A program made the translations under genes and the position numbers. This document shows positions 51,208-59,150 of a stretch of DNA of 64,000 bases, piece after piece. The stretch is from an uncultured Chthonomonadaceae bacterium (GTDB taxonomy: Bacteria > Armatimonadota > Fimbriimonadia > Fimbriimonadales > Fimbriimonadaceae): positions 1 through 64,000 of the forward strand of contig CAMLDW010000005.1 of assembly GCA_946479035.1 (NCBI GenBank), written 5' to 3'. The notes under the pieces are model-generated. The model did not search any database. It was not told the origin of the DNA and saw only the letters and a program-made list of their open reading frames with translations. How positions within the stretch are numbered: the stretch's first letter is position 1; every line of letters begins with the position of its first letter.

Positions 51208-52695
51208 GTGCCGAGTGCAGTTGCCAAGGTCCCCTCGACCGTCCCGCCAGGCTCGGTGGCGGGTGCCAGAATCCCCGGCATGGACATCCAGGAGTTCCGC
51301 TCCGCCGGGCACAGGCTGGTCGAGCGGATGGCGGAGCGGTTCGAGTCGGCGCCCACCGACCGGGTGCTGCCAGACGTCGAGCCGGCCCTGGTCAACGCGC
51401 TCTTCTCCTATCCGATGCCCTCGCAAGGGAGCGCGATCGAAGACGTGCTTCGAGAGATCGACGAGGGGCTGCTCCCCTATTGCACGCAGCTGAGCAGTCC
51501 CGGCTACCTTGGACTCATCACATCATCGCCGCTGCCGATCGGCGCGCTCGGCGACATGGTCGCCTCAGCGCTCAACCAGAACATCGGCGCGTGGACGATC
51601 GGCCCCTCTGCCACCGCGATGGAGCGGCAGGTCGGACGGTGGCTGTGCGACATGGTGGGCTACGGCGCGGGATCGGACGGGCACCTCGTCAGCGGCGGGA
51701 TGAGCGCCAATTTGACCGCCTTGAAGCTCGCGCGCGACTTCATGAGCGGCGACAGGGCACAGGAGGACGGCGTTACGGGGCGCTTCGCGGTCTATGTGAG
51801 CGAGCAGCGCCACATCTCGATCGACAAGTCGGTCGATCTGATTGGGCTTGGGCGCTCTTCGTTGCGGCTGATCGATACGGACGACGAGTTTCGCATCGAC
51901 GTCGCTGCTTTGGAGGCCGCGATCGCTGCGGACAAGGCTCGTGGCGTCATGCCTGGGTGCGTGATCGCGCTCGCTGGCACGACGAACACCGGCTCGGTCG
52001 ACGACATGGTCGCTTTGCGCAAGGTCGCGGACAGGGAAGGGATGTGGCTGCACGCGGACGCGGCGTACGGCGGAGCGATGATGCTCTCGCGCAAGGGCCC
52101 GGGGCTCTTGCGCGGGCTCGAACTTGCGGACTCCGCGATCGTGGACCCGCACAAGTGGCTTTTTGCGCCGGTGGACGCGGGCGCGGTGCTGATCAAGGAC
52201 GCCTCGCGGTTGCGGCGCTCCTTTGGTTTGGTGCCGGCGTACCTCACCGACGAGTTCGACGCGGAAAAGGCGCGCTACAACTTCTACGAGCACACGATGG
52301 AGCAGTCGCGGCGGTTCCGCGCGCTCAAGGTGTGGATGATCTTTCGCCGCTATGGCGCGAGGCGGATCGGCGAATGGATCGACGCGAACGTGGAGGCCGT
52401 GCAGCACCTGCACGCTCTCGTCGAGAAGACCCCTCACTTCAAGCCCGCTTGCTTTCCGCAGATGTCCGCGCTCTGCCTGCGCTATGCGCCGGAAGGTCGG
52501 AGCGAAGAGGAGCTTTCGAAGCTACACGCCGAGGTCGCGAGCGCGGTGGAGAAGGACGGCCGTTTCTGGATCGGTACGACCCGCTTGAAAGGGAAGACCC
52601 ACTTCCGCCTTTGTGCCGTCAACCTCTTCACGCGCAAGGAGCACCTGGAAGGGCTGCTCGAACTGCTCAAGTCCGAGTGCGCGAAGCTGAGCTGA
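51208..52695 (+). CDS. PLP-dependent decarboxylase (aromatic-amino-acid decarboxylase family)
   Basis: A 495 aa group II decarboxylase. PLP site: DPHKWLFAP with the Schiff-base Lys at about residue 317, HADAAYGG with the Asp that binds the pyridine ring, and GMSANLTAL. It would decarboxylate an aromatic or acidic amino acid to an amine; the substrate is unknown. The GTG at 51208 fits the divergent promoter; ATG 51280 (MDIQEFRSAGHRLVERM), 7 nt after CAGAAT, fits the usual N-terminus of the family better, so the first 24 residues are uncertain. Confidence 0.9.
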   Translation: MPSAVAKVPSTVPPGSVAGARIPGMDIQEFRSAGHRLVERMAERFESAPTDRVLPDVEPALVNALFSYPMPSQGSAIEDVLREIDEGLLPYCTQLSSPGYLGLITSSPLPIGALGDMVASALNQNIGAWTIGPSATAMERQVGRWLCDMVGYGAGSDGHLVSGGMSANLTALKLARDFMSGDRAQEDGVTGRFAVYVSEQRHISIDKSVDLIGLGRSSLRLIDTDDEFRIDVAALEAAIAADKARGVMPGCVIALAGTTNTGSVDDMVALRKVADREGMWLHADAAYGGAMMLSRKGPGLLRGLELADSAIVDPHKWLFAPVDAGAVLIKDASRLRRSFGLVPAYLTDEFDAEKARYNFYEHTMEQSRRFRALKVWMIFRRYGARRIGEWIDANVEAVQHLHALVEKTPHFKPACFPQMSALCLRYAPEGRSEEELSKLHAEVASAVEKDGRFWIGTTRLKGKTHFRLCAVNLFTRKEHLEGLLELLKSECAKLS

Positions 52696-52704
52696 AGCAA
52701 GGGC

Positions 52705-53979
52705 CTAAGCGATCCCTTCGCGCGAAGCCTTCAGCATCGCTTCGGCGAAGAGGTCGATCTCAGAGAGCGTCGTGTAGACGTTCGGCGTGACGCGCAGGCC
52801 CTGGAACTGCTTGTGCCCGATCGTCGTCACAAAAATCCCGTACTTCGCCAGCAGCCACTCGGCGAGCTTGCCCGGATCGGTACCGACGAGCTCGACGTTC
52901 GTGATCCCGCACGAGTGCTCCGGCAGGAGGTTCGTGTTGAACCGCACGCTCTTCTCGTTGCGGACCTTGTCCACCCACCGCGAGCGCAAATAGCGCAGCC
53001 GCGCGGCTTTTCTTGGCGCACCGATCAGCTCGTGGAACGTCAGCGCCTCGGCGATCGCGTTGTGGTTCGCCGCGGGGTGCGTGCCGATCTCCTCGAACTT
53101 GCGGATGTCCGCGTGCTGCGACTCGTTGTCCGCCATCATCGGCCAGAGCGACTCGATCTTGGACTTGCGGACATAGAGGAACCCCGTGCCGATCGGCGCC
53201 ATCAGCCACTTGTGCAGCGAAACGCCGTAGTAGTCGCAGTCCAGGTCCTCATTGGTAAAAGGGAACTGCGCGAAAGCGTGCGCGCCGTCGACCACGACCG
53301 GGATGCCGCGCGCGCGGCACATCGTCACCACGTCCTTCACCGGCCAGATCTGCCCCGTCAGGTTGATCACGTGGCAGATCAGCACCAGCTTCGTGCGCGG
53401 CGTGATCCCGCGCGCGATCGCGTCGACGAGCTCTTGCTTCGATTTCGGCACTGTAGGGAAAGAGACCTGCACCAGCTTCACGCCCTCGCGCCGCTCGCGC
53501 TGCTTGATGCAGTTGATCATACGCGGATAGTCCTGGTCGGTCGTCAGCACTTCGTCGCCGCGCTGCAGGTCGATCCCGCCCAACGCGATCAGCAGCGCCT
53601 CGCTCGCGTTGCGCGTGATCGCCATCTCCTCGCGGTCGCACCCGAAGGTCCTCGCAAGGCGCGTGCGCACGTTCTCGACCTCCGGCTCGAGGTTGCGCCA
53701 CATGTGGTACGCCGGCGCCTGGTTGGAATACTCGAGCTGCCGCCGCATCGCCTCCTGCACGATGCGCGGCGAGGGGCACACGCCGCCGTTGTTGAAGTTG
53801 ATGAGGTTGCGGTCCTGCGTGAACGCCGACTGGATCTGCGCCCAGAAGTCCTCGTCCTGCGCCGCCTGCTGGGGGTCGGCGTCGGCCCATGAGACGGCCT
53901 TTGCGACCAGGTCGAGCGAGTCGTTCCTGAAGGCTGCGATGACCGCGGCCGACTCTATGAACTCCCGGCGTGTGAGCAT
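52705..53979 (-). CDS. Aminotransferase class V (isopenicillin N epimerase-like), exported
   Basis: A 424 aa PLP enzyme: VPVVVDGAHAFAQFPF with the ring-binding Asp, and YGVSLHKWLMAPIGTG with the Schiff-base Lys. The N-terminus MLTRREFIESAAVIAAF looks like a twin-arginine or lipoprotein-less signal, as seen in secreted members of this family in related phyla. Possible activities are cysteine desulfurase-like or epimerase; not decidable here. The start is fixed by a TACACT box 6 nt upstream. Confidence 0.9.
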   Translation of the reverse strand: MLTRREFIESAAVIAAFRNDSLDLVAKAVSWADADPQQAAQDEDFWAQIQSAFTQDRNLINFNNGGVCPSPRIVQEAMRRQLEYSNQAPAYHMWRNLEPEVENVRTRLARTFGCDREEMAITRNASEALLIALGGIDLQRGDEVLTTDQDYPRMINCIKQRERREGVKLVQVSFPTVPKSKQELVDAIARGITPRTKLVLICHVINLTGQIWPVKDVVTMCRARGIPVVVDGAHAFAQFPFTNEDLDCDYYGVSLHKWLMAPIGTGFLYVRKSKIESLWPMMADNESQHADIRKFEEIGTHPAANHNAIAEALTFHELIGAPRKAARLRYLRSRWVDKVRNEKSVRFNTNLLPEHSCGITNVELVGTDPGKLAEWLLAKYGIFVTTIGHKQFQGLRVTPNVYTTLSEIDLFAEAMLKASREGIA

Positions 53980-53985
53980 GGGCCG

Positions 53986-53991
53986 AGTGTA
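53986..53991 (-). promoter_or_regulatory. Leaderless -10 box for the class V aminotransferase
   Basis: TACACT on the minus strand, 6 nt before the ATG at 53979. Confidence 0.6.
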
Positions 53992-54013
53992 CTTCGATGG
54001 TGCGCGACAGCAG

Positions 54014-54418
54014 TCAAGCGATCCTCGACGAGGCCAAGGAGAACGCATCCACGATCAAGCTTGCAGTGACAAAAAGCATTAGCGGCCAATAACTGGAGAT
54101 GCCGCCGTAAGCGAACGGCAACATAAGACTTAAAGCCCCGTAACCGCACCCTCCAGCTTTGACGAGATGCGCCATGCGAGCCCAATGGTGACGGCCAAAG
54201 TAGCCGATTCCGACAACTACAGGCATGATGAAATAAAAGGTCCCGACCGCCGCGATGTGCCAGAGCGCGATGTATATATTGAACCCATCCTCCGACCAAG
54301 CGGACACAGTCGCGTAAAATATCGTAGCGACGAGCGCGAAACCACACAGCACGAATTGAGTCACGGCCTCCCTACGGCCATCTTTCTCGGTGCTGGAAGG
54401 CGATCGCTGGAGCGCCAC
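54014..54418 (-). CDS. Small integral membrane protein, 134 aa
   Basis: About four transmembrane helices (residues about 20-40, 50-75, 83-100, 105-125). GC is lower than in its neighbours and no family is recognised, so it may be a recent arrival. A GTG at 54418 lies 1 bp after the stop of the sugar isomerase gene, which would make it the third gene of that operon; a longer frame to 54451 overlaps that gene. Confidence 0.55.
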   Translation of the reverse strand: MALQRSPSSTEKDGRREAVTQFVLCGFALVATIFYATVSAWSEDGFNIYIALWHIAAVGTFYFIMPVVVGIGYFGRHHWARMAHLVKAGGCGYGALSLMLPFAYGGISSYWPLMLFVTASLIVDAFSLASSRIA

Positions 54419-54419
54419 G

Positions 54420-55271
54420 CTAGTCCCTTCCCAAGATCGCATCCAGCGCAAGCGACGCGTTCTTGCACCGGACGTCAGGGTGCACAGGATAATCGTGAAG
54501 CATCTCCGCCGTCAGTGGCCCCTCGAAACCGGTCATTTCCAAAGCCGCGACCACTTTGTCCCAAGGCACGTCCCCCTCGCACAGGTCGCAGAACCCCTCG
54601 GCCGTCCCCACGCGCCGCTTGAAGTCCTTCACGTGCACCGCCTTCACGCGGTGCCCGAGGATCTGGATCCACTGGTCCGGGTAGCCGAACGGCATCACGT
54701 TCCCGACGTCGAAGTAGCTGCCGATCCACGGCGACTCGAACTGGTCGATGAACGTGCGCATCTCCAAAGGCGAAAGCAGGAACTTGTTCCACACGTTCTC
54801 GATCCCGATACTCACCTCGAGGTCCGCGGCGACCGGCAGGACGCGCTGCAGCCCCTCGGTCGCTCGTTCCCACACCGTGCCGTAGCCCTGCACCGGCGCC
54901 TCCGGCAAAAAGAACACGTCTACCGCGCCGGGGATCGTGAGCAGCGCGCGCGCGCCGAACCACGCGCTGATCTGCAGCATCCGCTCCAGCGCGTTGAGCG
55001 CCTTGGTGCGGTCCGCTTCGCTGGCGCTCGCGAGGTTATAAGACCAGTACGTGCCGCTCGCCATGGTCGAGATTTGCAGACCGTGCTTGTTCGCTGCGGC
55101 CACAGCGTCTTCGCAGAAGGCCTGCGTCACGTCCAGACTCAGCTCCCCGCTGTCGCCGATCGCCGGCTCGACGCACTCGAACCCGTCGCGCTTGGCGCGC
55201 TTGAAGAACTCTGCGAGCGTCGGCTCGCCCGCATAGGACCACACGTTGATCCCTTTCAGCAGCCTGCTCAT
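54420..55271 (-). CDS. Sugar phosphate isomerase/epimerase-like (AP endonuclease family 2 TIM barrel)
   Basis: A 283 aa TIM-barrel protein: GFECVEPAIGDSGE at the start, LEVSIGIENVWNKFLLSP with the metal-binding Glu, IGSYFDVGNVMPFG with Asp, and VKAVHVKDFKRR with His and Asp. Family members are xylose-isomerase-like sugar epimerases. The start overlaps the stop of the oxidoreductase gene by 4 bases (ATGA type); together they likely handle one sugar or inositol. Confidence 0.9.
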   Translation of the reverse strand: MSRLLKGINVWSYAGEPTLAEFFKRAKRDGFECVEPAIGDSGELSLDVTQAFCEDAVAAANKHGLQISTMASGTYWSYNLASASEADRTKALNALERMLQISAWFGARALLTIPGAVDVFFLPEAPVQGYGTVWERATEGLQRVLPVAADLEVSIGIENVWNKFLLSPLEMRTFIDQFESPWIGSYFDVGNVMPFGYPDQWIQILGHRVKAVHVKDFKRRVGTAEGFCDLCEGDVPWDKVVAALEMTGFEGPLTAEMLHDYPVHPDVRCKNASLALDAILGRD

Positions 55272-56254
55272 CCGAGCCTCGCTTCGATTTGCCGGACCTC
55301 TTCTAGCACGGTGCGCAACGAGTCGCGCGATGACTCCGGCGTCACGATCTGTGGCATGCGCCCTTTCGCCACGCAGTCCACGAAGTAAGCCAGTTCGTTG
55401 TAGTAGCCACCGAGGGAGGAAAGGTTCCCGCCCGCGCCGCTCGCCTCCATCTGCTTCGCCTCGTGCTTGCGCGGCTCCTTGCCCTCTTCATAGGTCCAGA
55501 GCTCGCCGTCGCGGAAGATCATCGCTCCCCGCTCGAACACCGCGCGGTACTCCATGCGGAAAGGCGCGCCCTGTGGCAGGTTCCATCCGCCTTCGAGGTG
55601 GACCACGCACCCCGCATAATCCATCGTCGTGAAGAAGTGCCCGACTCCGCGCGGGTCGCGCGAACCGTGAGAGACAATCGAGCGCGGCTCGCCCAGCAGG
55701 TACAGCGCAAAGTCCGTGTCGTGAATGTGCATATCCATCCCGCCGCCCGCCTTCGCCGGATCCGCCGCCCACCGGTCCACTGTGTACGCAGGGAACGCGC
55801 CGTATCGCGTCAAGTTCAGGGAGAGCAGCGGGCCGAGCGCCACCTTATCACACACATCTTTCAGGACTTCGTACTCGGGCCAAAAACGGATGCAGTGCCC
55901 GACCATCATCTTCACGCCCGCCTTCTTCGCGGCCGCGACCATCCGGTCCGCATCGGCCACCGTCAGTGCCATCGGCTTTTCGCACATCACGTGCTTTCCC
56001 GCCTCGCACGCTTTGATCGAGAACTCCGCGTGCACGTCCGTCGGCAGGCAAACGTCCACCACGTCTACGTTCGCGTCGCGCAGCATCTCCTCGTAGCTCC
56101 CGCAGACCCGGCAGCCCCACTTTTGAGAGAACTCTGCCGCGCGCTCGGGCTTCCTGTCCCACACGCCGACCAGCTCCGCGCCGTCCAGCGCGCGGTAGAC
56201 GTTTGCGTGCATCGTCCCCATGAACCCGCACCCCACCAGTCCGACCTTTACCAT
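55268..56254 (-). CDS. Gfo/Idh/MocA family oxidoreductase
   Basis: A 328 aa NAD(P)-dependent dehydrogenase: Rossmann motif VGLVGCGFMGTMHA, CEKPMAL with the catalytic Lys, and GGGMDMHIHDTDFALYLLG with His and Asp near the substrate site. It resembles myo-inositol or scyllo-inositol dehydrogenases. The start MVKVGLVG at 56254 is preferred over ATG 56281; a TAGAGT box lies 16 nt upstream. Confidence 0.92.
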   Translation of the reverse strand: MVKVGLVGCGFMGTMHANVYRALDGAELVGVWDRKPERAAEFSQKWGCRVCGSYEEMLRDANVDVVDVCLPTDVHAEFSIKACEAGKHVMCEKPMALTVADADRMVAAAKKAGVKMMVGHCIRFWPEYEVLKDVCDKVALGPLLSLNLTRYGAFPAYTVDRWAADPAKAGGGMDMHIHDTDFALYLLGEPRSIVSHGSRDPRGVGHFFTTMDYAGCVVHLEGGWNLPQGAPFRMEYRAVFERGAMIFRDGELWTYEEGKEPRKHEAKQMEASGAGGNLSSLGGYYNELAYFVDCVAKGRMPQIVTPESSRDSLRTVLEEVRQIEARLG

Positions 56255-56307
56255 CTCGCGTTCCAACGATACTCTAGCCACGCCCGCGCCCGTCCTTACC
56301 TGTGGGC

Positions 56308-56661
56308 ATGTTCGAACACAGGAATCAGCCGCCGATCACCAGGGCCGAGTTCCACAAGCGCGTCCTGCGCAGGCTCGCACTGGCGCTCGGGTTTGTCGGC
56401 GCTGCGCTCGGCGCCGGCATGCTCGGCTACCACGTTTTCGGCGGCCTGGAGTGGGTGGATTCGCTGCTCGATGCCTCAATGATCCTCGGCGGCATGGGGC
56501 CGGTCCACGAGCTCAACTCCGACGGCGCCAAGGTCTTCGCGTCTTTCTATGCGCTCTTTTCGGGCCTTGCGTTCATCGGCATCGCAGGCTTCCTCCTCGC
56601 TCCCTTCCTCCACCGCATGATGCACCGGTTCCACAGCGACGAAGAGTCCTGGCCCGATTGA
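56308..56661 (+). CDS. Small two-helix membrane protein, 117 aa
   Basis: MFEHRNQPPITRAEFHKRVLRR is followed by a glycine-rich helix (about 23-45) and a second helix (about 74-98), ending in a His-rich tail RMMHRFHSDEESWPD. It resembles two-helix inner membrane proteins of unknown function found near ion channels in other genomes. ATG 56308 is chosen; GTG 56302 is an alternative. Confidence 0.7.
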   Translation: MFEHRNQPPITRAEFHKRVLRRLALALGFVGAALGAGMLGYHVFGGLEWVDSLLDASMILGGMGPVHELNSDGAKVFASFYALFSGLAFIGIAGFLLAPFLHRMMHRFHSDEESWPD

Positions 56662-56698
56662 ACCGCCGTCCGCGAAGGAACGTCAAAACTACACTGGC

Positions 56699-58630
56699 AT
56701 GACGCTTGCGCTCCTTGCAGTCGTTTCGATCCCTTTCAGCGCGGTCTTTGTCGCACCGGGCGGCGACGACTCCGCGCCCGGCACGTCATCGAACCCTGTC
56801 GCCTCGCTCGCTCGAGCCGTCTTGATCGCCAAGCCAGGCGACACGGTCGTTGTCAGAGAAGGCGATTACCGCATCAGTACGCCGGTCAATGTCGGCGCGG
56901 ACAGGGCCGGTCTGCGGATCCTTGGCGAAGGGCGCGTCGTTCTGCGTGGCGGCCCGCAAGTCCCGCATAGCCTCTGGAAGCGCGCTGAGGACGACCGCTT
57001 GCCGGACTCATCGAAGGGGCACGTGTTTCGAGTGGATCTCAGGGCGATCGGTGTCAACAACGTGCCGCCGCTACAGCCGAGGGGATTCAGCCACAACGGT
57101 TCGATGGCGCCCGTCGAGCTCTTCGTCGGCGACGTGCCCCAAACCCTCGCGCGGTGGCCGAACGAAGGCTACGTCAAGACCGGTCGGCTCATCGACGGCG
57201 GAAGCGTCCCGCGTGAAGGCGACAGTGCCGGACGTAAGCCAGTCTTCGAGTTCACAAACGAACGCCCACAAAGGTGGAACGGTGCGAAGGACGCCTGGGC
57301 CTACGGGTATTGGCACTACGACTGGGCCGACGAGAGCATGCCCGTTTCCGAGATCGATGGAGACAAGGTCACGCTTGGCGCGCCGCACACCTACGGCGTC
57401 CTCGCCGACCGCAACTTCTACTTTGAGAACGTGATCGAAGAGCTCGATAGCCCGGGCGAGTACTACATCGACCGCAGGCAGGGCGCGCTCTACTTCTGGC
57501 CATCCAAAGACGGCGACGCCTATCTCTCGATCAATGACGGCTATCTTCTTCGCGTCATCGACGGCTCCGGCGTAACGATCGAGAACCTGCGCTTCGAGAC
57601 CACGCGCGCAACGCCCGTCGAGATCGCAGGCGGCCACGACACCACAGTCAAGAACTGCGTCTTCCGCAACATCGGCCTCTTCGGGGTCAAGATCGGCAGC
57701 GGCACGGGGCACCGGGTCGAGTCGTGCCGGTTCACGGACTCGGGCGAGGGCGGCGTACAGCTCTATGGCGGCGACCGCGCGACCCTCACTCCCGCGAACG
57801 ACGTGGTCGAAGGCTCCCTGTTCGAACGATTTAGCCGCCGCGCGCGCACCTATCGCCCGGGAGTGCTCGTCAACGGCGTCGGCATGACCGTCTCGAACTG
57901 CGAGTTCCGCGAAGCGCCGCACTCGGCAATCATCTTCAGCGGCAACGACCACACGTTCGTCGGCAACTCGTTCCACGACATCCTCACCGAGACCGGCGAC
58001 GGCGGCGCGATCTACGGCGGCCGCGACTGGAGCGCGCGCGGCACCGTGATCAAGGAAAACCTCTTCTACCGCCTCAACGGCGTCCACCTCTATGAGAACG
58101 GCGTCTACCTCGACGACCAACTGAGCGGCATCACGGTCGAGCACAACGCATTCGTCGACTGCTGGTGGGGGATCATGGTCGGCGGCGGGCGCGACAACAC
58201 CGTCCGCGAAAACCTCTTCGTCCGTTGCCACCTCGCGATGCAGCTCGACGCGCGCGGGCTCGGCTGGGCCGCGAGCGGCCTCGAGGGCCTGCGGGCCTCG
58301 CTAGAAAAGGTTCCGTACAAGGGCGAGGTCTGGCGGCGGCGCTATCCCGGGATCGAGAGGATCCTCGATGACGACCCGATGTCACCGAAAGGAAACACCG
58401 TCGGCGGGAACGTGCTGCTCGGCGCGGGCAAAGACACCGACAACGTTGAACCCGCCTTCCGTAGTGGCAGCCGCGTCGAGGGGAACAAGAGCAAGGACGG
58501 CGACTGGGACGTCGCCGCCAACAACAACCTGCTCTCGATCGGCCAGCGAGCGACGGCGGAGCTCCCGCCCGCTCTGCGCGCGCTCGCCGGCCGAAAGTTC
58601 GGCCCGCGCAACCCGGTACCGGGCCCGTAG
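56699..58630 (+). CDS. Secreted right-handed beta-helix protein (GH141-like)
   Basis: A 643 aa exported protein with a signal-like N-terminus (1-17) followed by FVAPGGDDSAPGTSSNPVASL, of which PGGDDSAPGTSSNP is typical of pectin-lyase-like GH141/DUF1565 proteins. Residues about 290-560 form repeats of a parallel beta-helix (GVTIENLRFE, TTVKNCVFRNI, FVGNSFHDI, VIKENLFYRL, ITVEHNAFVD). It probably binds or cleaves a plant or microbial polysaccharide. TACACT lies 3 nt before the ATG, closer than in other genes. Confidence 0.85.
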   Translation: MTLALLAVVSIPFSAVFVAPGGDDSAPGTSSNPVASLARAVLIAKPGDTVVVREGDYRISTPVNVGADRAGLRILGEGRVVLRGGPQVPHSLWKRAEDDRLPDSSKGHVFRVDLRAIGVNNVPPLQPRGFSHNGSMAPVELFVGDVPQTLARWPNEGYVKTGRLIDGGSVPREGDSAGRKPVFEFTNERPQRWNGAKDAWAYGYWHYDWADESMPVSEIDGDKVTLGAPHTYGVLADRNFYFENVIEELDSPGEYYIDRRQGALYFWPSKDGDAYLSINDGYLLRVIDGSGVTIENLRFETTRATPVEIAGGHDTTVKNCVFRNIGLFGVKIGSGTGHRVESCRFTDSGEGGVQLYGGDRATLTPANDVVEGSLFERFSRRARTYRPGVLVNGVGMTVSNCEFREAPHSAIIFSGNDHTFVGNSFHDILTETGDGGAIYGGRDWSARGTVIKENLFYRLNGVHLYENGVYLDDQLSGITVEHNAFVDCWWGIMVGGGRDNTVRENLFVRCHLAMQLDARGLGWAASGLEGLRASLEKVPYKGEVWRRRYPGIERILDDDPMSPKGNTVGGNVLLGAGKDTDNVEPAFRSGSRVEGNKSKDGDWDVAANNNLLSIGQRATAELPPALRALAGRKFGPRNPVPGP

Positions 58631-58636
58631 GCGTTG

Positions 58637-58870
58637 TCACAAGCCCTTTCGCAAGGACTCGAACTCTGCGCGGCTCATGCCTGCCTGCTTTAGGATCGAT
58701 GAGAAGGTTCCTTTGGGCACGTCCTTGGTTGGATGCTTCAAGATGACGGTCAACTTTTCGTCGCGCCCAACTCGACGAAGCTTCAAGTGACTTCCGCGTT
58801 GACTGACCTGTTCGAATCCCGCTCGCAGCAAGACCCTCAGGATCTCGTGGCTGCTAGGCGCTCCTGACAT
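58637..58870 (-). CDS. hicA: HicA-type mRNA interferase toxin
   Basis: A 77 aa double-stranded-RNA-binding-like fold: EILRVLLRAGFEQVSQRGSHLKL, with the catalytic His in GSH, and HPTKDVPKGTFSSILKQAGM at the end. HicA cleaves mRNA and is held inactive by HicB. The start ATG lies inside the last 17 bp of the antitoxin gene, so synthesis is coupled. The order antitoxin-first is the less common one. Confidence 0.92.
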   Translation of the reverse strand: MSGAPSSHEILRVLLRAGFEQVSQRGSHLKLRRVGRDEKLTVILKHPTKDVPKGTFSSILKQAGMSRAEFESLRKGL

Positions 58871-59066
58871 CCACGTGTTCGATCGTGACGGACTCGATCT
58901 CGGAAACCTCAGGATGAGGCTCGTCTTCAAAGTAGAGCTCTAGCGCCTCTTTGATAGCGGCCTTGGCCTCCTCCAGCGAGTCGCCGAAGGTACTGACCTC
59001 GACGTTGAGAGCCTGGGCGACCCAGTGTCTGCCCTCCTTGTAATAGGCCACTTGAATCTTCCTCAC
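58854..59066 (-). CDS. hicB: HicB-type antitoxin, short form without DNA-binding domain
   Basis: A 70 aa protein with the HicB partial RNase-H fold: VAYYKEGRHWVAQALNVEVSTFGDSLEEAKAAI. It ends after this domain with an acidic tail and lacks the C-terminal helix-turn-helix or ribbon-helix-helix seen in full HicB, so self-repression through HicB is doubtful. The GTG at 59066 is chosen over an ATG 18 nt upstream because a TACAAT box lies 6 nt before it. Confidence 0.9.
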   Translation of the reverse strand: MRKIQVAYYKEGRHWVAQALNVEVSTFGDSLEEAKAAIKEALELYFEDEPHPEVSEIESVTIEHVDVRSA

Positions 59067-59072
59067 GCCCCT

Positions 59073-59078
59073 ATTGTA
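59073..59078 (-). promoter_or_regulatory. Leaderless -10 box that decides the hicB start
   Basis: TACAAT on the minus strand, 6 nt before the GTG at 59066. The in-frame ATG at 59084 lies upstream of the predicted transcript start and could not be used. Confidence 0.6.
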
Positions 59079-59134
59079 TTCCAAGCACCAGCTCCCCGCC
59101 AGATTCCCCCGGCTCTCCCCCTTCTACTTTCAGA

Positions 59135-59140
59135 TACACT
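59135..59140 (+). promoter_or_regulatory. Putative leaderless -10 box for the DUF885 gene
   Basis: TACACT, 10 nt before the ATG at 59151. Confidence 0.5.
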
Positions 59141-59150
59141 CCCCGGCACC

